Assembly (NCBI GenBank): GCA_043813895.1
Contig: JBDRKQ010000003.1
Location: 1 to 33,286 of the forward strand
Length of the DNA stretch: 33,286 bases
Source of the DNA: CAZTAR01 sp043813895
Lineage (GTDB): Bacteria > Planctomycetota > Phycisphaerae > UBA1845 > UTPLA1
Direction: 5' to 3'
Under the pieces are notes generated by a model. The model was not told the origin of the DNA. It ran no database searches and saw nothing but the letters and a program-made list of their open reading frames with translations. The stretch's first letter is position 1; each line of letters opens with the position of its first letter. Of the stretch, positions 1-7,894 are shown piece after piece. The position numbers and the translations under genes are program-made.

Positions 1-236
1 TCCTTCGGCGGCTCGCCTGCACACGGCATGTCGCAGACGAGCAGCCGCCTGTCGAAGCGTTCGAGGATGTCGATGGGGTAGGGCCACTTCACGTACAGGC
101 CCGGCTTATCGAGCGTCCATCGCGGATCGCCGAAACGCGTCACGATGGCGTACTCGGTTTCGTCAACGGTGAAGAGGATCGACCATGCGGCCAGCACCGC
201 AAACCCCGGAATCAGGAACCAGATGAACGGCTTCAT
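1..236 (-). CDS. hflC: HflC-like SPFH-domain protein, N-terminal part (cut by window edge)
   Basis: The first 78 residues can be read from an ATG at 236 with a GGAGG ribosome site eight bases upstream; the rest lies outside the window. The protein opens with one membrane segment (about residues 4-23) followed by the beginning of an SPFH/Band 7 domain, including 'ETEYAIVTRFGDP' and 'PGLYVKWPYPID', which is how HflC and HflK begin. In other bacteria HflC pairs with HflK to form a membrane cage that modulates the FtsH protease. Here it directly follows, 130 bp downstream, the gene whose C-terminal half is HflK-like, so the two probably form a complex. Naming it HflC rather than a second HflK rests on gene order and the short N-terminus. 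Confidence 0.8.
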   Translation of the reverse strand, partial: MKPFIWFLIPGFAVLAAWSILFTVDETEYAIVTRFGDPRWTLDKPGLYVKWPYPIDILERFDRRLLVCDMPCAGEPPK

Positions 237-366
237 GAGAAGCGCCTCCGCCTGCCGGTGCAGGTCAAGAAACAGCGTAGCAGCCGACGCATCTGTCGGC
301 TGTGAGAGACCAATCGTATTCGACGTCCAACACGGGAGTCGGACGCGACGGTCCGATTGAAACGGC

Positions 367-2463
367 CTAGCGTTTCCGTTGATTGTCCAACGACGGGAAC
401 ATGGGCAGGTCGATGCGCCCCGCGCCCCCTTCGACCAGCCACAAGTCGATGCCGTTGCTAATGGCGGACGAGAGGCAGACGTACTTCTTCAAGCCCGGGA
501 GAACGACGTCCATCGCCTCGAAGTACAACCGCAACCTTGTGATCGTCGGTTTCCACCGATACGCCTCGCGCCGCGCCTTGAAGGCCGCGCCAAGTCCCAT
601 TGCGTGATCGACAAGCTCCCGCGCTTTGCCCTCGGCCGCCAGAATCCGCTGCCGGAAAGTGCCTTCTGCCTCGAGCATGACACGCTCTCGGAACTCCTCG
701 GCCACGTTGATCTTCTCCATCTTTTCTTCGCTCGCGCTGGCCACCTCGCGAAAGGCCTCGTGGACCTCCGCTGGCGCGTGGACATCGATCAGTCCGACCT
801 GGACCACGACGATGCCCGCGTCACAGGCGTCGAGCGAGGCCTGCAGTCGTTGCTTGACGTCCGCCTCGACCTCGCCGCGAGCCGTCGTGAGCAGCGTGTC
901 CATCCCGCGCTGCCCGACGGCAACACGGATTGCGGAGTCCGCCGCGCATCGCACCATCGCTTCGGGATTCGCGATCCTATAGAGGTACCGCTCCAAGTCG
1001 ACACCACGCTCACTGTCACGAATGCAATACTGCACGACCCACTTGATGTCGATGATGTCCTCGTGCCCGGTCAGCATCCAGGACTCCAAACGCAGCCGAG
1101 CCGACTCATCATTCGTCGCGACGGACCCCGCCGCCGCGCTCGCCGGCGAGCGCCGGAAGCCCAATTCCACCTGCTTGATCTCCGTCACCGATTCGATGTC
1201 CACCCGGCCGATCGGATAGGGCCAGGCATAGTGCAGGCCCGGCTGGAGGTTACGCCGCACGATGCCGCCGAATCTCGTCATCATTCCCCGCTCGCCAGGC
1301 CTGACAATGAAGAATCCGCTGCACACATAAGCGAGCACGAGCAGGAAAAGGATGCCGACCTTCGTGCGCTTGGGGTCGAGTCGCAAGCCGGTCAGGCGAC
1401 TGACTCGCCCCACCACCGATGTGAACAGGCAGCTACGGCGGAAACTCGCAAAAGCCAACACGAGCAGGAGGATCGAGCCGGCGATCTTGAACGGGCTGGC
1501 CGCCTCTGCGCCGTGCGCCGCGGTCGCCAGCGGCGAGACGATCTCCCCCGCAGCGAATGCGCTGTCAAGCCAGAGACCCATCGACACGCTCAGCACGGAA
1601 ATCGAACAGAGATACACGACCACGACCGGCCGTCCCAACTGCTTGGCGAGAACGAGCAGGCTCCCCAGGTTCGTCGCCGGACCCACAAGCAGGAACACCA
1701 GCGCCGCGCCGGGGCTCAGCCCGCCCAGGATCAGGCCCGCGGCAATCGGCGTGGATGCCGTCGCACACACATACATGGGGATACCGATGACGACCATCGC
1801 GAGCATGGTCAGGAATGAACCGCCGCCGAACCGTTCGATCCCGATGCTCGGAAGCAGGGCGGTAATCAAGCCGCCAAGGACGATGCCCAGGACGAGCACG
1901 CCGATGATGTCGTCGAAGAACCGGACGAAACCATAGTTGAGTGCGTTCCAAAGGGCGCCCTTGTCGGGGTTGTAGTCGCCCTTCGACTCAGACTCTCCCT
2001 CACAGCCACAGCAGGAAGTCGACTCCGCCTGCCCCGCATCATCATTCCCTTTTGACCATCGGTCGACGATGTTGGTTGTCACCCCGGTCACGATCGCGAT
2101 GACGACGGCGGCCAGCGGCCGAAGTACCGCCATGACCGGGCCGAGCAGCCCGTATGTCAGCAGGATGGAGACGATGTCCGTCTCGGGAACGGAGATCAGG
2201 AACGAGACGGTCGCGCCCTTGCTCGCGCCCTTTCGCCGCAGCGTCATCGCCGCCGGCACGACGCCGCAGGAGCACAACGGCAGTGGAACGCCGAGCAGGG
2301 CCGCCAACACGACCGACCTGCTCCCTTTGCCCGACAGGAGCCGGATGAAACGCGGCGTCCGACTGAGTACGACGTGCAGAACCCCTGCCAGCGCGAAGCC
2401 GAATAGCAGATAAATCGCCGACTCATAGACGATTCGCAGGGTTTCAACCAACACGGGCAACAT
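367..2463 (-). CDS. Fusion: SO_0444/ArsP-type metal permease joined to HflK-like SPFH protein
   Basis: This is a single 698-residue frame from an ATG with a GGAG site seven bases upstream. Residues 1 to about 345 form a multi-pass permease of the ArsP_1/SO_0444 type, with 'PLCSCGVVP' (Cys64, Cys66), 'TASTPIAAGL' and 'GPATN', plus a soluble loop with a CCGC cluster (151-154) that could bind metal. A new membrane segment follows (about 370-387), then an SPFH domain ('VRPGERGMMTRFGG', 'PGLHYAWPYPIG') and an HflK-like helical region ('VMLEAEGTFRQRILAAEGKA') running to the C-terminus. SO_0444-type proteins are thought to export Cu or Zn. HflK works with HflC on FtsH. The gene lies after the znu-like importer and before hflC. 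No stop or frame change separates the halves, so the join is real in this sequence. The metal and the reason for fusion are unknown. Confidence 0.87.
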   Translation of the reverse strand: MLPVLVETLRIVYESAIYLLFGFALAGVLHVVLSRTPRFIRLLSGKGSRSVVLAALLGVPLPLCSCGVVPAAMTLRRKGASKGATVSFLISVPETDIVSILLTYGLLGPVMAVLRPLAAVVIAIVTGVTTNIVDRWSKGNDDAGQAESTSCCGCEGESESKGDYNPDKGALWNALNYGFVRFFDDIIGVLVLGIVLGGLITALLPSIGIERFGGGSFLTMLAMVVIGIPMYVCATASTPIAAGLILGGLSPGAALVFLLVGPATNLGSLLVLAKQLGRPVVVVYLCSISVLSVSMGLWLDSAFAAGEIVSPLATAAHGAEAASPFKIAGSILLLVLAFASFRRSCLFTSVVGRVSRLTGLRLDPKRTKVGILFLLVLAYVCSGFFIVRPGERGMMTRFGGIVRRNLQPGLHYAWPYPIGRVDIESVTEIKQVELGFRRSPASAAAGSVATNDESARLRLESWMLTGHEDIIDIKWVVQYCIRDSERGVDLERYLYRIANPEAMVRCAADSAIRVAVGQRGMDTLLTTARGEVEADVKQRLQASLDACDAGIVVVQVGLIDVHAPAEVHEAFREVASASEEKMEKINVAEEFRERVMLEAEGTFRQRILAAEGKARELVDHAMGLGAAFKARREAYRWKPTITRLRLYFEAMDVVLPGLKKYVCLSSAISNGIDLWLVEGGAGRIDLPMFPSLDNQRKR

Positions 2464-2490
2464 CGAGATGCTCCAGCGTCGCGGGCTCTA

Positions 2491-2520
2491 TCAGAGCCCC
2501 GACCGTCAGGGAGGGGTCAC
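2491..2520 (+). repeat. Dispersed repeat family A, copy 1
   Basis: This copy carries the core 'gaccgtcagggaggggtca' preceded by 'tcagagcc'. Close relatives occur at 23047-23075 on the same strand and 32136-32167 on the opposite strand. It lies between the znuB-like gene and the permease-HflK gene. Confidence 0.55.
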
Positions 2521-2604
2521 CGCCCATCGGGCAGGCCCTTGCACTCACACACTAACCGCTTGCTAACACGCGCGGCTCTGATCAGGGCGCTGACCAAGCG
2601 TGGC

Positions 2605-2623
2605 ACCGGCGTCTCGCCGGTGG
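2605..2623 (+). repeat. Half copy of a 'caccggcgtctcgccggtg' hairpin
   Basis: ACCGGC and GCCGGT arms flank a five-base loop. The same hairpin is found as each of the two inner stems of the element at 23187-23293. Here only one stem is present, just downstream of the znuB-like stop codon at 2632, where it could also act as a weak terminator. Confidence 0.5.
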
Positions 2624-2631
2624 GGCAACGA

Positions 2632-3486
2632 TCATCCGTGTCGACGCCTCACGAATCGTGACGCGCCAATCACCACGAGGTAAACGATTCCCGCGAAGAT
2701 GATAGTCGTCGCACCGGCCGGAAGATCGGGTCCATAGCTGAAAACGAGGCCGCCCGTGGTGAACACAATGCTCAACACCGTCGCCAGGAGCATAACTTGC
2801 CAGAGCCTTCTGGCAAAGTGTCCCGCGACCGCCACGGGCAACGTCAACAGGGCGATGACCATCACGATGCCGACCACCGAAACCAGCAGCACGACGGTCA
2901 GGGCGGTCAGACCCAGTAGCAGCAGATAGAAGCCCTCCACGGGCAAGCCGCGAAGCCGGGCGAACTCCTCATCGAAGCAAACCGCTAGAAACTGGTTGTA
3001 GCACAGCAGGGCCACGCCGACGACGACCACATCCAACACCGCGATGAGCCAGAGATTCTCGGCACGGACCATCAGGATGTTCCCGAACAGATAGCTCATC
3101 AGGTCTTCGTTGTAGCCGGGCGTTTTGGAGATGAAGAGGATGCCCGCCGCCATGCCGATTGCCCAGAGCGCCCCGATCACCGTGTCTTCACGCTGTTTGG
3201 CACGCAGGCTGACAAGACCGACGAGCATCGCGGCGGCCAAAGCGGCGACAACGGCGCCATACAGCGGGTGCAGCGCCTCCCATCCGTACGTCACCTGGCA
3301 GTATCTGGCCGCCCCCATGCCGCCGAGAACACAGTGGGCGATGCCGCCGGCAATGTAGGAGATTCGCCGCGTCACGACGTACGTTCCGACAACGCCGCAA
3401 GCGACACTGGCGAGCACGCCTGTCAACAGCGCGTACCGCAGGAACGTGTTCTGGCTTTGGATGACCGCGTCGAAAAACTCAAACAA
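2632..3486 (-). CDS. znuB: Metal ABC transporter permease (ZnuB/MntB type)
   Basis: This 284-residue, almost entirely hydrophobic protein has eight or nine predicted membrane segments, the normal size for the ABC-3 family of zinc and manganese permeases. Family features include the N-terminal stretch 'YALLTGVLASVACGVVGTYVVTRR', split here as a membrane helix and first loop, followed by 'YIAGGIAHCVLGGMGAARY', and the later 'LRGLPVEGFYLLLLGLTAL' segment that contacts the ATPase. It lies 44 bp after the ATPase gene and after the binding-protein gene on the same strand, giving a complete importer. Zinc is the favoured substrate because the binding protein has a histidine-rich loop; manganese cannot be ruled out. 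Confidence 0.9.
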   Translation of the reverse strand: MFEFFDAVIQSQNTFLRYALLTGVLASVACGVVGTYVVTRRISYIAGGIAHCVLGGMGAARYCQVTYGWEALHPLYGAVVAALAAAMLVGLVSLRAKQREDTVIGALWAIGMAAGILFISKTPGYNEDLMSYLFGNILMVRAENLWLIAVLDVVVVGVALLCYNQFLAVCFDEEFARLRGLPVEGFYLLLLGLTALTVVLLVSVVGIVMVIALLTLPVAVAGHFARRLWQVMLLATVLSIVFTTGGLVFSYGPDLPAGATTIIFAGIVYLVVIGASRFVRRRHG

Positions 3487-3530
3487 GATGCTGTCTGCTC
3501 CTTCGTTCTGTGCGTCGAACGCTTGCGCGC

Positions 3531-4283
3531 TCAGTGCTCGTGCGCGTGGCCGTGATCGTGCATCACCATGTCCATGTCGCCCCCGTAAATGTCACGAATC
3601 ACCTCGCCGGTGATCTTGCTCGTCGGATGCACAACGACCCGGCGATTCACACACACGACGGTCTTGACGTACTGCGACACGAAACCCACGTCGTGTGAAA
3701 CGAGAATCAGGGTCAGCCGCTCGTTCATCTCGTGCAAGAGCCGATAGAAATCGTCCTGCACGCTGGGGTCGAGATGCGCGGTCGGCTCATCCAGCAGCAG
3801 CAGCCGGGGCCTGCATGCCAACGCGCGGGCGATGAGCGTGCGCTGTCGCTGTCCCCCCGAGAGCGTGGCGAACGGTTTGTCGCGAACGCCGAAGAGCCCC
3901 ACATTGTCGAGGGCTGTACCGGCTGCCTCCTTGTCGGCCCTGCGATACGGGCCGAACAGCCTGCCGCCTCCAAGGCAGCCCATGAGAACGACGTCCATCA
4001 CGCTGACCGGGAACTGAGGATCGAGGCGCTCGTGCTGCGGCATGTACCCGATCGCCGGACGGGCGAGCACAGGGGACTCGCCGAAAACACGAACCGTTCC
4101 CGCATCCGGCACGAGGAGCCCGAGGAGCAACTTGAGAAGCGTCGTCTTGCCGCCGCCGTTCGGCCCCAACATGCACACGAAGTCGTGCTCCGCGACGGTG
4201 AAGCTCACGTCCTCGAGGATTCGCGGAGTCCCGCCGTAAGAGAACGCGACGTCTTCTACTTGAATTAGCGGTCGATCATTCAC
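3531..4283 (-). CDS. znuC: Metal ABC transporter ATP-binding protein (ZnuC type) with His-rich tail
   Basis: This is the ATPase subunit of the importer. It has Walker A 'GPNGGGKTT' (about residues 40-48), the signature 'LSGGQRQRT', Walker B 'LLLLDEPTA' and the switch histidine in 'LVSHD'. The open frame continues upstream to 4439, but the GTG at 4283 has a GGAAG site seven bases away and gives the family's usual length of about 250 residues; the extra upstream part is repeat DNA. The last residues, 'MVMHDHGHAHEH', form a histidine- and aspartate-rich tail, unusual for the ATPase subunit, that could bind or sense zinc. Confidence 0.9.
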   Translation of the reverse strand: MNDRPLIQVEDVAFSYGGTPRILEDVSFTVAEHDFVCMLGPNGGGKTTLLKLLLGLLVPDAGTVRVFGESPVLARPAIGYMPQHERLDPQFPVSVMDVVLMGCLGGGRLFGPYRRADKEAAGTALDNVGLFGVRDKPFATLSGGQRQRTLIARALACRPRLLLLDEPTAHLDPSVQDDFYRLLHEMNERLTLILVSHDVGFVSQYVKTVVCVNRRVVVHPTSKITGEVIRDIYGGDMDMVMHDHGHAHEH

Positions 4284-4324
4284 GCTCGTTCTTCCGAAAT
4301 ACGGGTACGACGAAGCAACTTGTG

Positions 4325-4551
4325 TAGGGTGGGCAATGCCCACCAAACCAATGCTGTGGGTGCCCCATCCTGTTTCGTCAGCCGTACTCGGCTGGCGATC
4401 GGGGTGGGGGACTGATTGAGATGCATGGGTGCTCTCCACGGGTCATTCCGTCCACCACCCCGCTCGGCTGCCTGCCTGGCAGCCCGCCGAAACGGGATGG
4501 GGCACCCGATAGGTGAACTTCCAGCATAGCCGGGCGAACCGCCTGCCCTAC
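4325..4551. repeat. Large imperfect palindromic element filling the znuA-znuC spacer
   Basis: Outer arms at 4325-4334 (gtagggtggg) and 4541-4551 (gcctgccctac) enclose a longer pair of arms. The left arm starts 'gggtgccccatcc' at 4358, and the right arm ends 'ggatggggcaccc' at 4507, each continuing for about 50 bases with mismatches. A small perfect hairpin, GGTGGGC-aat-GCCCACC, lies at 4328-4344. The element fills nearly all of the gap between the binding-protein stop and the ATPase start, so it should be transcribed with the operon. Confidence 0.6.
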
Positions 4552-4552
4552 C

Positions 4553-5548
4553 TCACTCACCGCCCGTCACCGCCGGTTTGCGGTGATTGTGCTGCTGTCG
4601 GAGGCCCTTGGCAATGTGGCGGGCCATGTCACGCAGGTTCGCGATGTAGTCCTCCGCGAGCGGGTCGAGCGGCACCACCGCCCCGCCGATCGCCTCCGCC
4701 ACGGCCTCGGCGCTGCCCGAACTGAACTGGCGCTGCACGAAAATCAGTCTGACGCCCGCCTTCTTGGCGTGGTCAATCAAGGCGGCAAGCTGTTTGGGTC
4801 CCGGTTCCTGTCCACCGGTCTCCACAGCGATTTGCTCGAGCCCGAAGGCGTCGCCGAAGTAGCCGAACGCCGGATGAAACACGAAGAACGACTGGCCCTC
4901 GAGCGGACGAAGAAGCTCGCCGATCTCCGCATCAACCGCGTCCAGGTCCTTCTCGAACGCCCGCAGGTTGCGATCGAATTCATCGCCGTGGGCCGGGTCA
5001 ATCCGCTTTAGCGCACTGCAAATCGTGCGGGCCTGAATCTTGGCCAACTTGGGCGACAACCAGGTATGCGGATCGGGCGTACCCTCGGCGCCGGCGGCCG
5101 CAGAGTCATCATCGTGCGCATGATCGTGTCCATCCCGATCGTCGTGTTGACACTGTTGGGCCCCGCTCATGGACCGGAGTTTGATTCCTTGACGCGTGTC
5201 GACAACCTCCAGGTTCGCGAAAGTACCCCCCATCCTCGCGAAGAGCTGCTCTTCGAACTGGACCCCGACGCGGAAGTAGATTCGGCTGCGGGCAAGTCGC
5301 GCCATCTGCTTGGGGGTCGGTTCGTAGGTGTGCGGCGACTGGCCCGCGCGAACAAGAACCTGAACGTCCACATGTTCACCCCCGACCCGAGAGACGAAGT
5401 AGGCCTGCGGCGAAATGCTGACGGTCACCGGCGTTTTGCCCAACGTCTCATTCGGCGCCGCCGATGGTCGGCAGCCCAACGCGGCCGGCAAGAGCAGCAC
5501 CGCCAGCCATCGCCCGCAGCGTTGGCCCCCTGTGGCCGAAGACGACAA
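4553..5548 (-). CDS. znuA: Metal ABC transporter substrate-binding lipoprotein (ZnuA type)
   Basis: This is a cluster A-I solute-binding protein that captures Zn or Mn outside the inner membrane. The three family histidines are visible in 'PHTYEPTP', 'PDPHTWLSP' and 'FHPAFGYF', and the fourth ligand, an acidic residue, is probably in 'DPLAEDY'. Between the first two is a histidine/aspartate-rich loop ('HDDRDGHDHAHDDD') typical of zinc-binding ZnuA. The frame is open to 5701, but an ATG there would sit at the predicted transcription start. The TTG at 5548 has a GAGGT site six bases upstream and leaves a clean lipoprotein signal ending 'LPAALGC'. An ATG at 5650 is the main alternative. It heads the operon that includes znuC, znuB and the permease-HflK fusion. 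Confidence 0.9.
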   Translation of the reverse strand: MSSSATGGQRCGRWLAVLLLPAALGCRPSAAPNETLGKTPVTVSISPQAYFVSRVGGEHVDVQVLVRAGQSPHTYEPTPKQMARLARSRIYFRVGVQFEEQLFARMGGTFANLEVVDTRQGIKLRSMSGAQQCQHDDRDGHDHAHDDDSAAAGAEGTPDPHTWLSPKLAKIQARTICSALKRIDPAHGDEFDRNLRAFEKDLDAVDAEIGELLRPLEGQSFFVFHPAFGYFGDAFGLEQIAVETGGQEPGPKQLAALIDHAKKAGVRLIFVQRQFSSGSAEAVAEAIGGAVVPLDPLAEDYIANLRDMARHIAKGLRQQHNHRKPAVTGGE

Positions 5549-5706
5549 CCGGGCACCTCGTAGCAGCGTACGACGACCACGAGGCCTGGCAGCCGCGCCC
5601 CACGCATTCTCGCGCGGCCCTGCGTTTCGTGTTATTGAAGAGCCTGGCATGACTTCAGTTGGCCACCCTCTGCAAACGCCACACAGGTCAGCGTATTCCA
5701 TAAAGA

Positions 5707-5734
5707 GTATTACAATGTATTACCGCGTTGTCAA
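5707..5734 (-). promoter_or_regulatory. Promoter with overlapping Zur/Fur-like operator upstream of znuA-like gene
   Basis: On the minus strand a perfect TTGACA (5734-5729) is followed after 16 bases by TAATAC (5712-5707). The site 5707-5723, 'gtattacaatgtattac', is a 17-bp palindrome with one mismatched pair and also a direct repeat of GTATTAC with a ten-base period. It covers the -10 box and part of the spacer, where a repressor of the Fur/Zur type would block RNA polymerase. Position in front of a metal-uptake operon fits zinc repression; the protein itself is not in the window. Confidence 0.55.
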
Positions 5735-5824
5735 AGCCCCGAGTTCTTTTTGCATCCCGACGCTGCAAGAGCCCGCTGCCGGTTTGCCGCGCTGCCTGGG
5801 CACCCGGGGGCTAAACCGGGGCGC

Positions 5825-5870
5825 AAAAAAAAGCCGAAACGGATCGGCCTTGGCCACAACCCGTTTCGGC
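5825..5870 (-). terminator. Rho-independent terminator of the flgM-like gene
   Basis: Read on the minus strand, GCCGAAACGG (5870-5861) pairs perfectly with CCGTTTCGGC (5842-5833), an 18-base loop lies between, and eight T residues (5832-5825) follow directly. It starts 64 bases after the stop codon of the flgM-like gene and is the clearest intrinsic terminator in the window. It also insulates the znu operon promoter. Confidence 0.85.
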
Positions 5871-5934
5871 AGTCGAGAATGCAACGGAAGGAGGGGGCGT
5901 TGCATGTCTCATTCAAGCGCTTGATGCTGCCGGT

Positions 5935-6210
5935 TTAGAACTCCTCGAGAAGCCGACTCGTCGCGATGTCGAGCTTCTCTTCAGTCAAGTACGTTCCGTT
6001 GGCGATCCTGCTTCGTACATCGACGATCCGTCTCGCTCGATCCTCAGGCAACTCGGCCAAGCGGTTGAGGAACGTCGCCAGTTCCGATATCTCGACGCGA
6101 TCGACAGCTCCGGCCGGCTCCGCGCAACCCGAGAGCGGAGAAGCCTGTTTGGCAAACTCCCGCAAGGTCGTCGTGGATGCCAATCCATGAACTGCTTGGA
6201 CGTCATTCAT
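5935..6210 (-). CDS. flgM: FlgM-like anti-sigma-28 factor
   Basis: The 91-residue product has the FlgM C-terminal pattern: 'DRVEISELATFLNRLAELPEDRARRIVDVRSRIANGTYLTEEKLDIATSRLLEEF', seen here as short runs such as 'RVEISELA', 'RIANGTYLTEEK' and 'IATSRLL'. FlgM binds the flagellar sigma factor FliA and keeps it inactive until the hook-basal body can export FlgM. The frame extends to 6321, but the ATG at 6210 has a GAGG site and gives the normal FlgM size with its disordered N-terminal half. No flagellar gene is adjacent, so it is an orphan. A short 'GCCGATAA', matching the sigma-28 -10 box, occurs at 6481-6474 without a good -35. Confidence 0.8.
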   Translation of the reverse strand: MNDVQAVHGLASTTTLREFAKQASPLSGCAEPAGAVDRVEISELATFLNRLAELPEDRARRIVDVRSRIANGTYLTEEKLDIATSRLLEEF

Positions 6211-6693
6211 CGCATACCTCGCTCTTGCACACTGCCACCACTGACCTGTACGGAGGCAACCGCGGTTTGGTTCGGCAGCTCCATCTGTGCGAGACAGCGT
6301 GTCTCGTTCCGGTGGACTCACCGCCCGAACGCTCGGGCCGAGTGTTCCACCCCTTCAGGAATCTATATCGGAATGACCGCGGGAAAACTCCAGTGTTTTG
6401 CGAACGTGACCACTATATGTTGCGTGGCAGGGGCGCATCCTTGAATCCTTCCAAACCTCACAGCTCCGCGCTGTTATCGGCCTAACTCTTTGAAGGACCG
6501 AACTATCAGTATTCCGAATCTGAACACCTTGAAGTCCGATAATACCAATCGACGAAATGCCCAGCTTCCGGACCCACTAGATGTTGTGGTGCATCCCCGG
6601 CGCTAAGGCTCACGTTGGCCCAAACACGGACCTCCCGCGCCGGTTGCTACCAGCACTAAGAACTCAACCGTGGAGCTCGGGAACGCAATCACC
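6211..6693. other. Gene-poor intergenic stretch
   Basis: No convincing gene was found in this 483-bp stretch. It holds a perfect hairpin GCCCGA-acgc-TCGGGC at 6323-6338 and a possible sigma-28 -10 half-site at 6474-6481. The AT content is locally higher around 6480-6560, which fits an upstream regulatory region for the flgM-like gene. Confidence 0.4.
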
Positions 6694-7833
6694 TCAGATG
6701 TTTTCACCGAGCAAAAAGGAATGCGCGAGCTTCTTGGCCATTCGGTCATTCGTGAAAATCAGCGGCAGCAGGAATCGCAGGTCGGCATTCGGCAGCCGCA
6801 GGTAATCCACCATCTCCTGACGCCAGCGGGCATCAAACTCAATCAACGCATCCTGTGGATGTGCGTTCTGAAGCGCTGTCTCACAAACGTCGACCGCAAG
6901 CTTCGCCGACCAGAGGGACGGATACAGCCCTTCCTGACTCAGGGCGCAGACGTAGCCGCCGGCATCCCCAATGGACAGGCAGTGCTTGGCCACGTGCGTC
7001 TCCGTGTCGAGGGCGACGCCCCGCGGTAGCGGGCGCACACTGGTACGCGCCGAGCCGGATGCCAGAGCAGTAGCAACTACCCCCGACGCCGGGTTGTTCG
7101 CGATGAACCGTTCGTACTCGGCTTGGCTGTCGTCATCGCTCGCGCGTGCGATGAGGCCCGCCACCTGCCGCTTGCCTGCGACAAACGCATACCCGAACGT
7201 GCCGAAGTCTTCCGAGGACAACGACAGTGTGAGTTCCGCCGGGCCATCTGGAATCGCCGAGGACGGAAGCGAAGTCACGGCCTCCATGATCACATCGCGA
7301 TTTCGCCCGCCAGTGCGGTATTCGGCGCCGCGTTCGACGCCCAGTGACTTGGCAACCAGCGAGTCGCAACCGTCCGCAGCCAACAGGATTCGTCCGGCGT
7401 GCAGGTTACCATCCCCGTCTGCGAGATGAACGCCTTGCTCATGCACGTCGATGGCGGTCACCTCGACGTCGTTGATGATTCGCAGGCCGGCTTTTTTCGC
7501 AGCCGACAGAAGGTTCCGCGTCAATTGCCATGTATCAACGATGTCCACGGGCCGGTCGATCGAAACGCCGGCTTCCTTCTCGCCTCGCGTATCCAGAAAC
7601 CTGATCCGGTCTATCTTGCCTACCGCGACGGGATCGATCGAGCCCCCCACCTTGTCGAGCAGCGCGCGCGCATCGGGATGCACCCATTCAAAGGTCTGTC
7701 CCGCCTTGTGCTTGGCGCCGCGATCCAGGACGGCAACATTCAGGCCCTTGGCGGCGGCAAAAAGGGCGGCGGCGGCGCCGGCCGGACCGGCGCCGAGGAT
7801 CAGTATGTCGCAATCCGCATTCACTGCCGTCAT
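6694..7833 (-). CDS. NAD(P)/FAD-dependent oxidoreductase (geranylgeranyl reductase/halogenase-like flavoprotein)
   Basis: The 379-residue flavoprotein starts with a Rossmann FAD-binding motif, 'DILILGAGPAGAAAALFAA' (GxGxxG at about residues 14-19). A central 'AADGCDSLVAKSLG' and a late 'CLSIGDAGGYVCALSQEGLYPSLWSAKLA' match the GD motif and following helix of group A flavin monooxygenases and geranylgeranyl reductase-like enzymes. The substrate cannot be told from sequence; polyprenyl chain reduction and hydroxylation are both possible. The ATG at 7833 has AGAGG five bases upstream; a GTG immediately before it (7836) is the alternative. It is transcribed alone from a good promoter at 7866-7894. 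Confidence 0.8.
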   Translation of the reverse strand: MTAVNADCDILILGAGPAGAAAALFAAAKGLNVAVLDRGAKHKAGQTFEWVHPDARALLDKVGGSIDPVAVGKIDRIRFLDTRGEKEAGVSIDRPVDIVDTWQLTRNLLSAAKKAGLRIINDVEVTAIDVHEQGVHLADGDGNLHAGRILLAADGCDSLVAKSLGVERGAEYRTGGRNRDVIMEAVTSLPSSAIPDGPAELTLSLSSEDFGTFGYAFVAGKRQVAGLIARASDDDSQAEYERFIANNPASGVVATALASGSARTSVRPLPRGVALDTETHVAKHCLSIGDAGGYVCALSQEGLYPSLWSAKLAVDVCETALQNAHPQDALIEFDARWRQEMVDYLRLPNADLRFLLPLIFTNDRMAKKLAHSFLLGENI

Positions 7834-7865
7834 CACCGCCTCTCATTCGAGTGGGACTGATACCG

Positions 7866-7894
7866 TGTATAATCATCCTTTGCGACTGATTCAA
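7866..7894 (-). promoter_or_regulatory. Sigma-70-type promoter for the flavoprotein gene
   Basis: The minus strand reads TTGAAT (7894-7889), 17 bases, then TATACA (7871-7866). The predicted RNA start is about 25 bases before the ATG at 7833. Confidence 0.65.

Noticed and set aside
379..1818. A 479-codon plus-strand frame opposite the permease-HflK gene
   Set aside because: Its product is Arg/His/Gln-rich with no domain, and it is the antisense shadow of a gene with clear motifs.
6421..6440. Sigma-54 promoter (tggcaggggcgcat)
   Set aside because: The GG part matches, but the TTGC element is missing at the fixed spacing and no gene starts downstream on that strand.
6474..6500. Full sigma-28 promoter for flgM
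   Set aside because: The -10 half matches, but the bases at the -35 position (CGGTCCTT) do not resemble TAAAGTTT.
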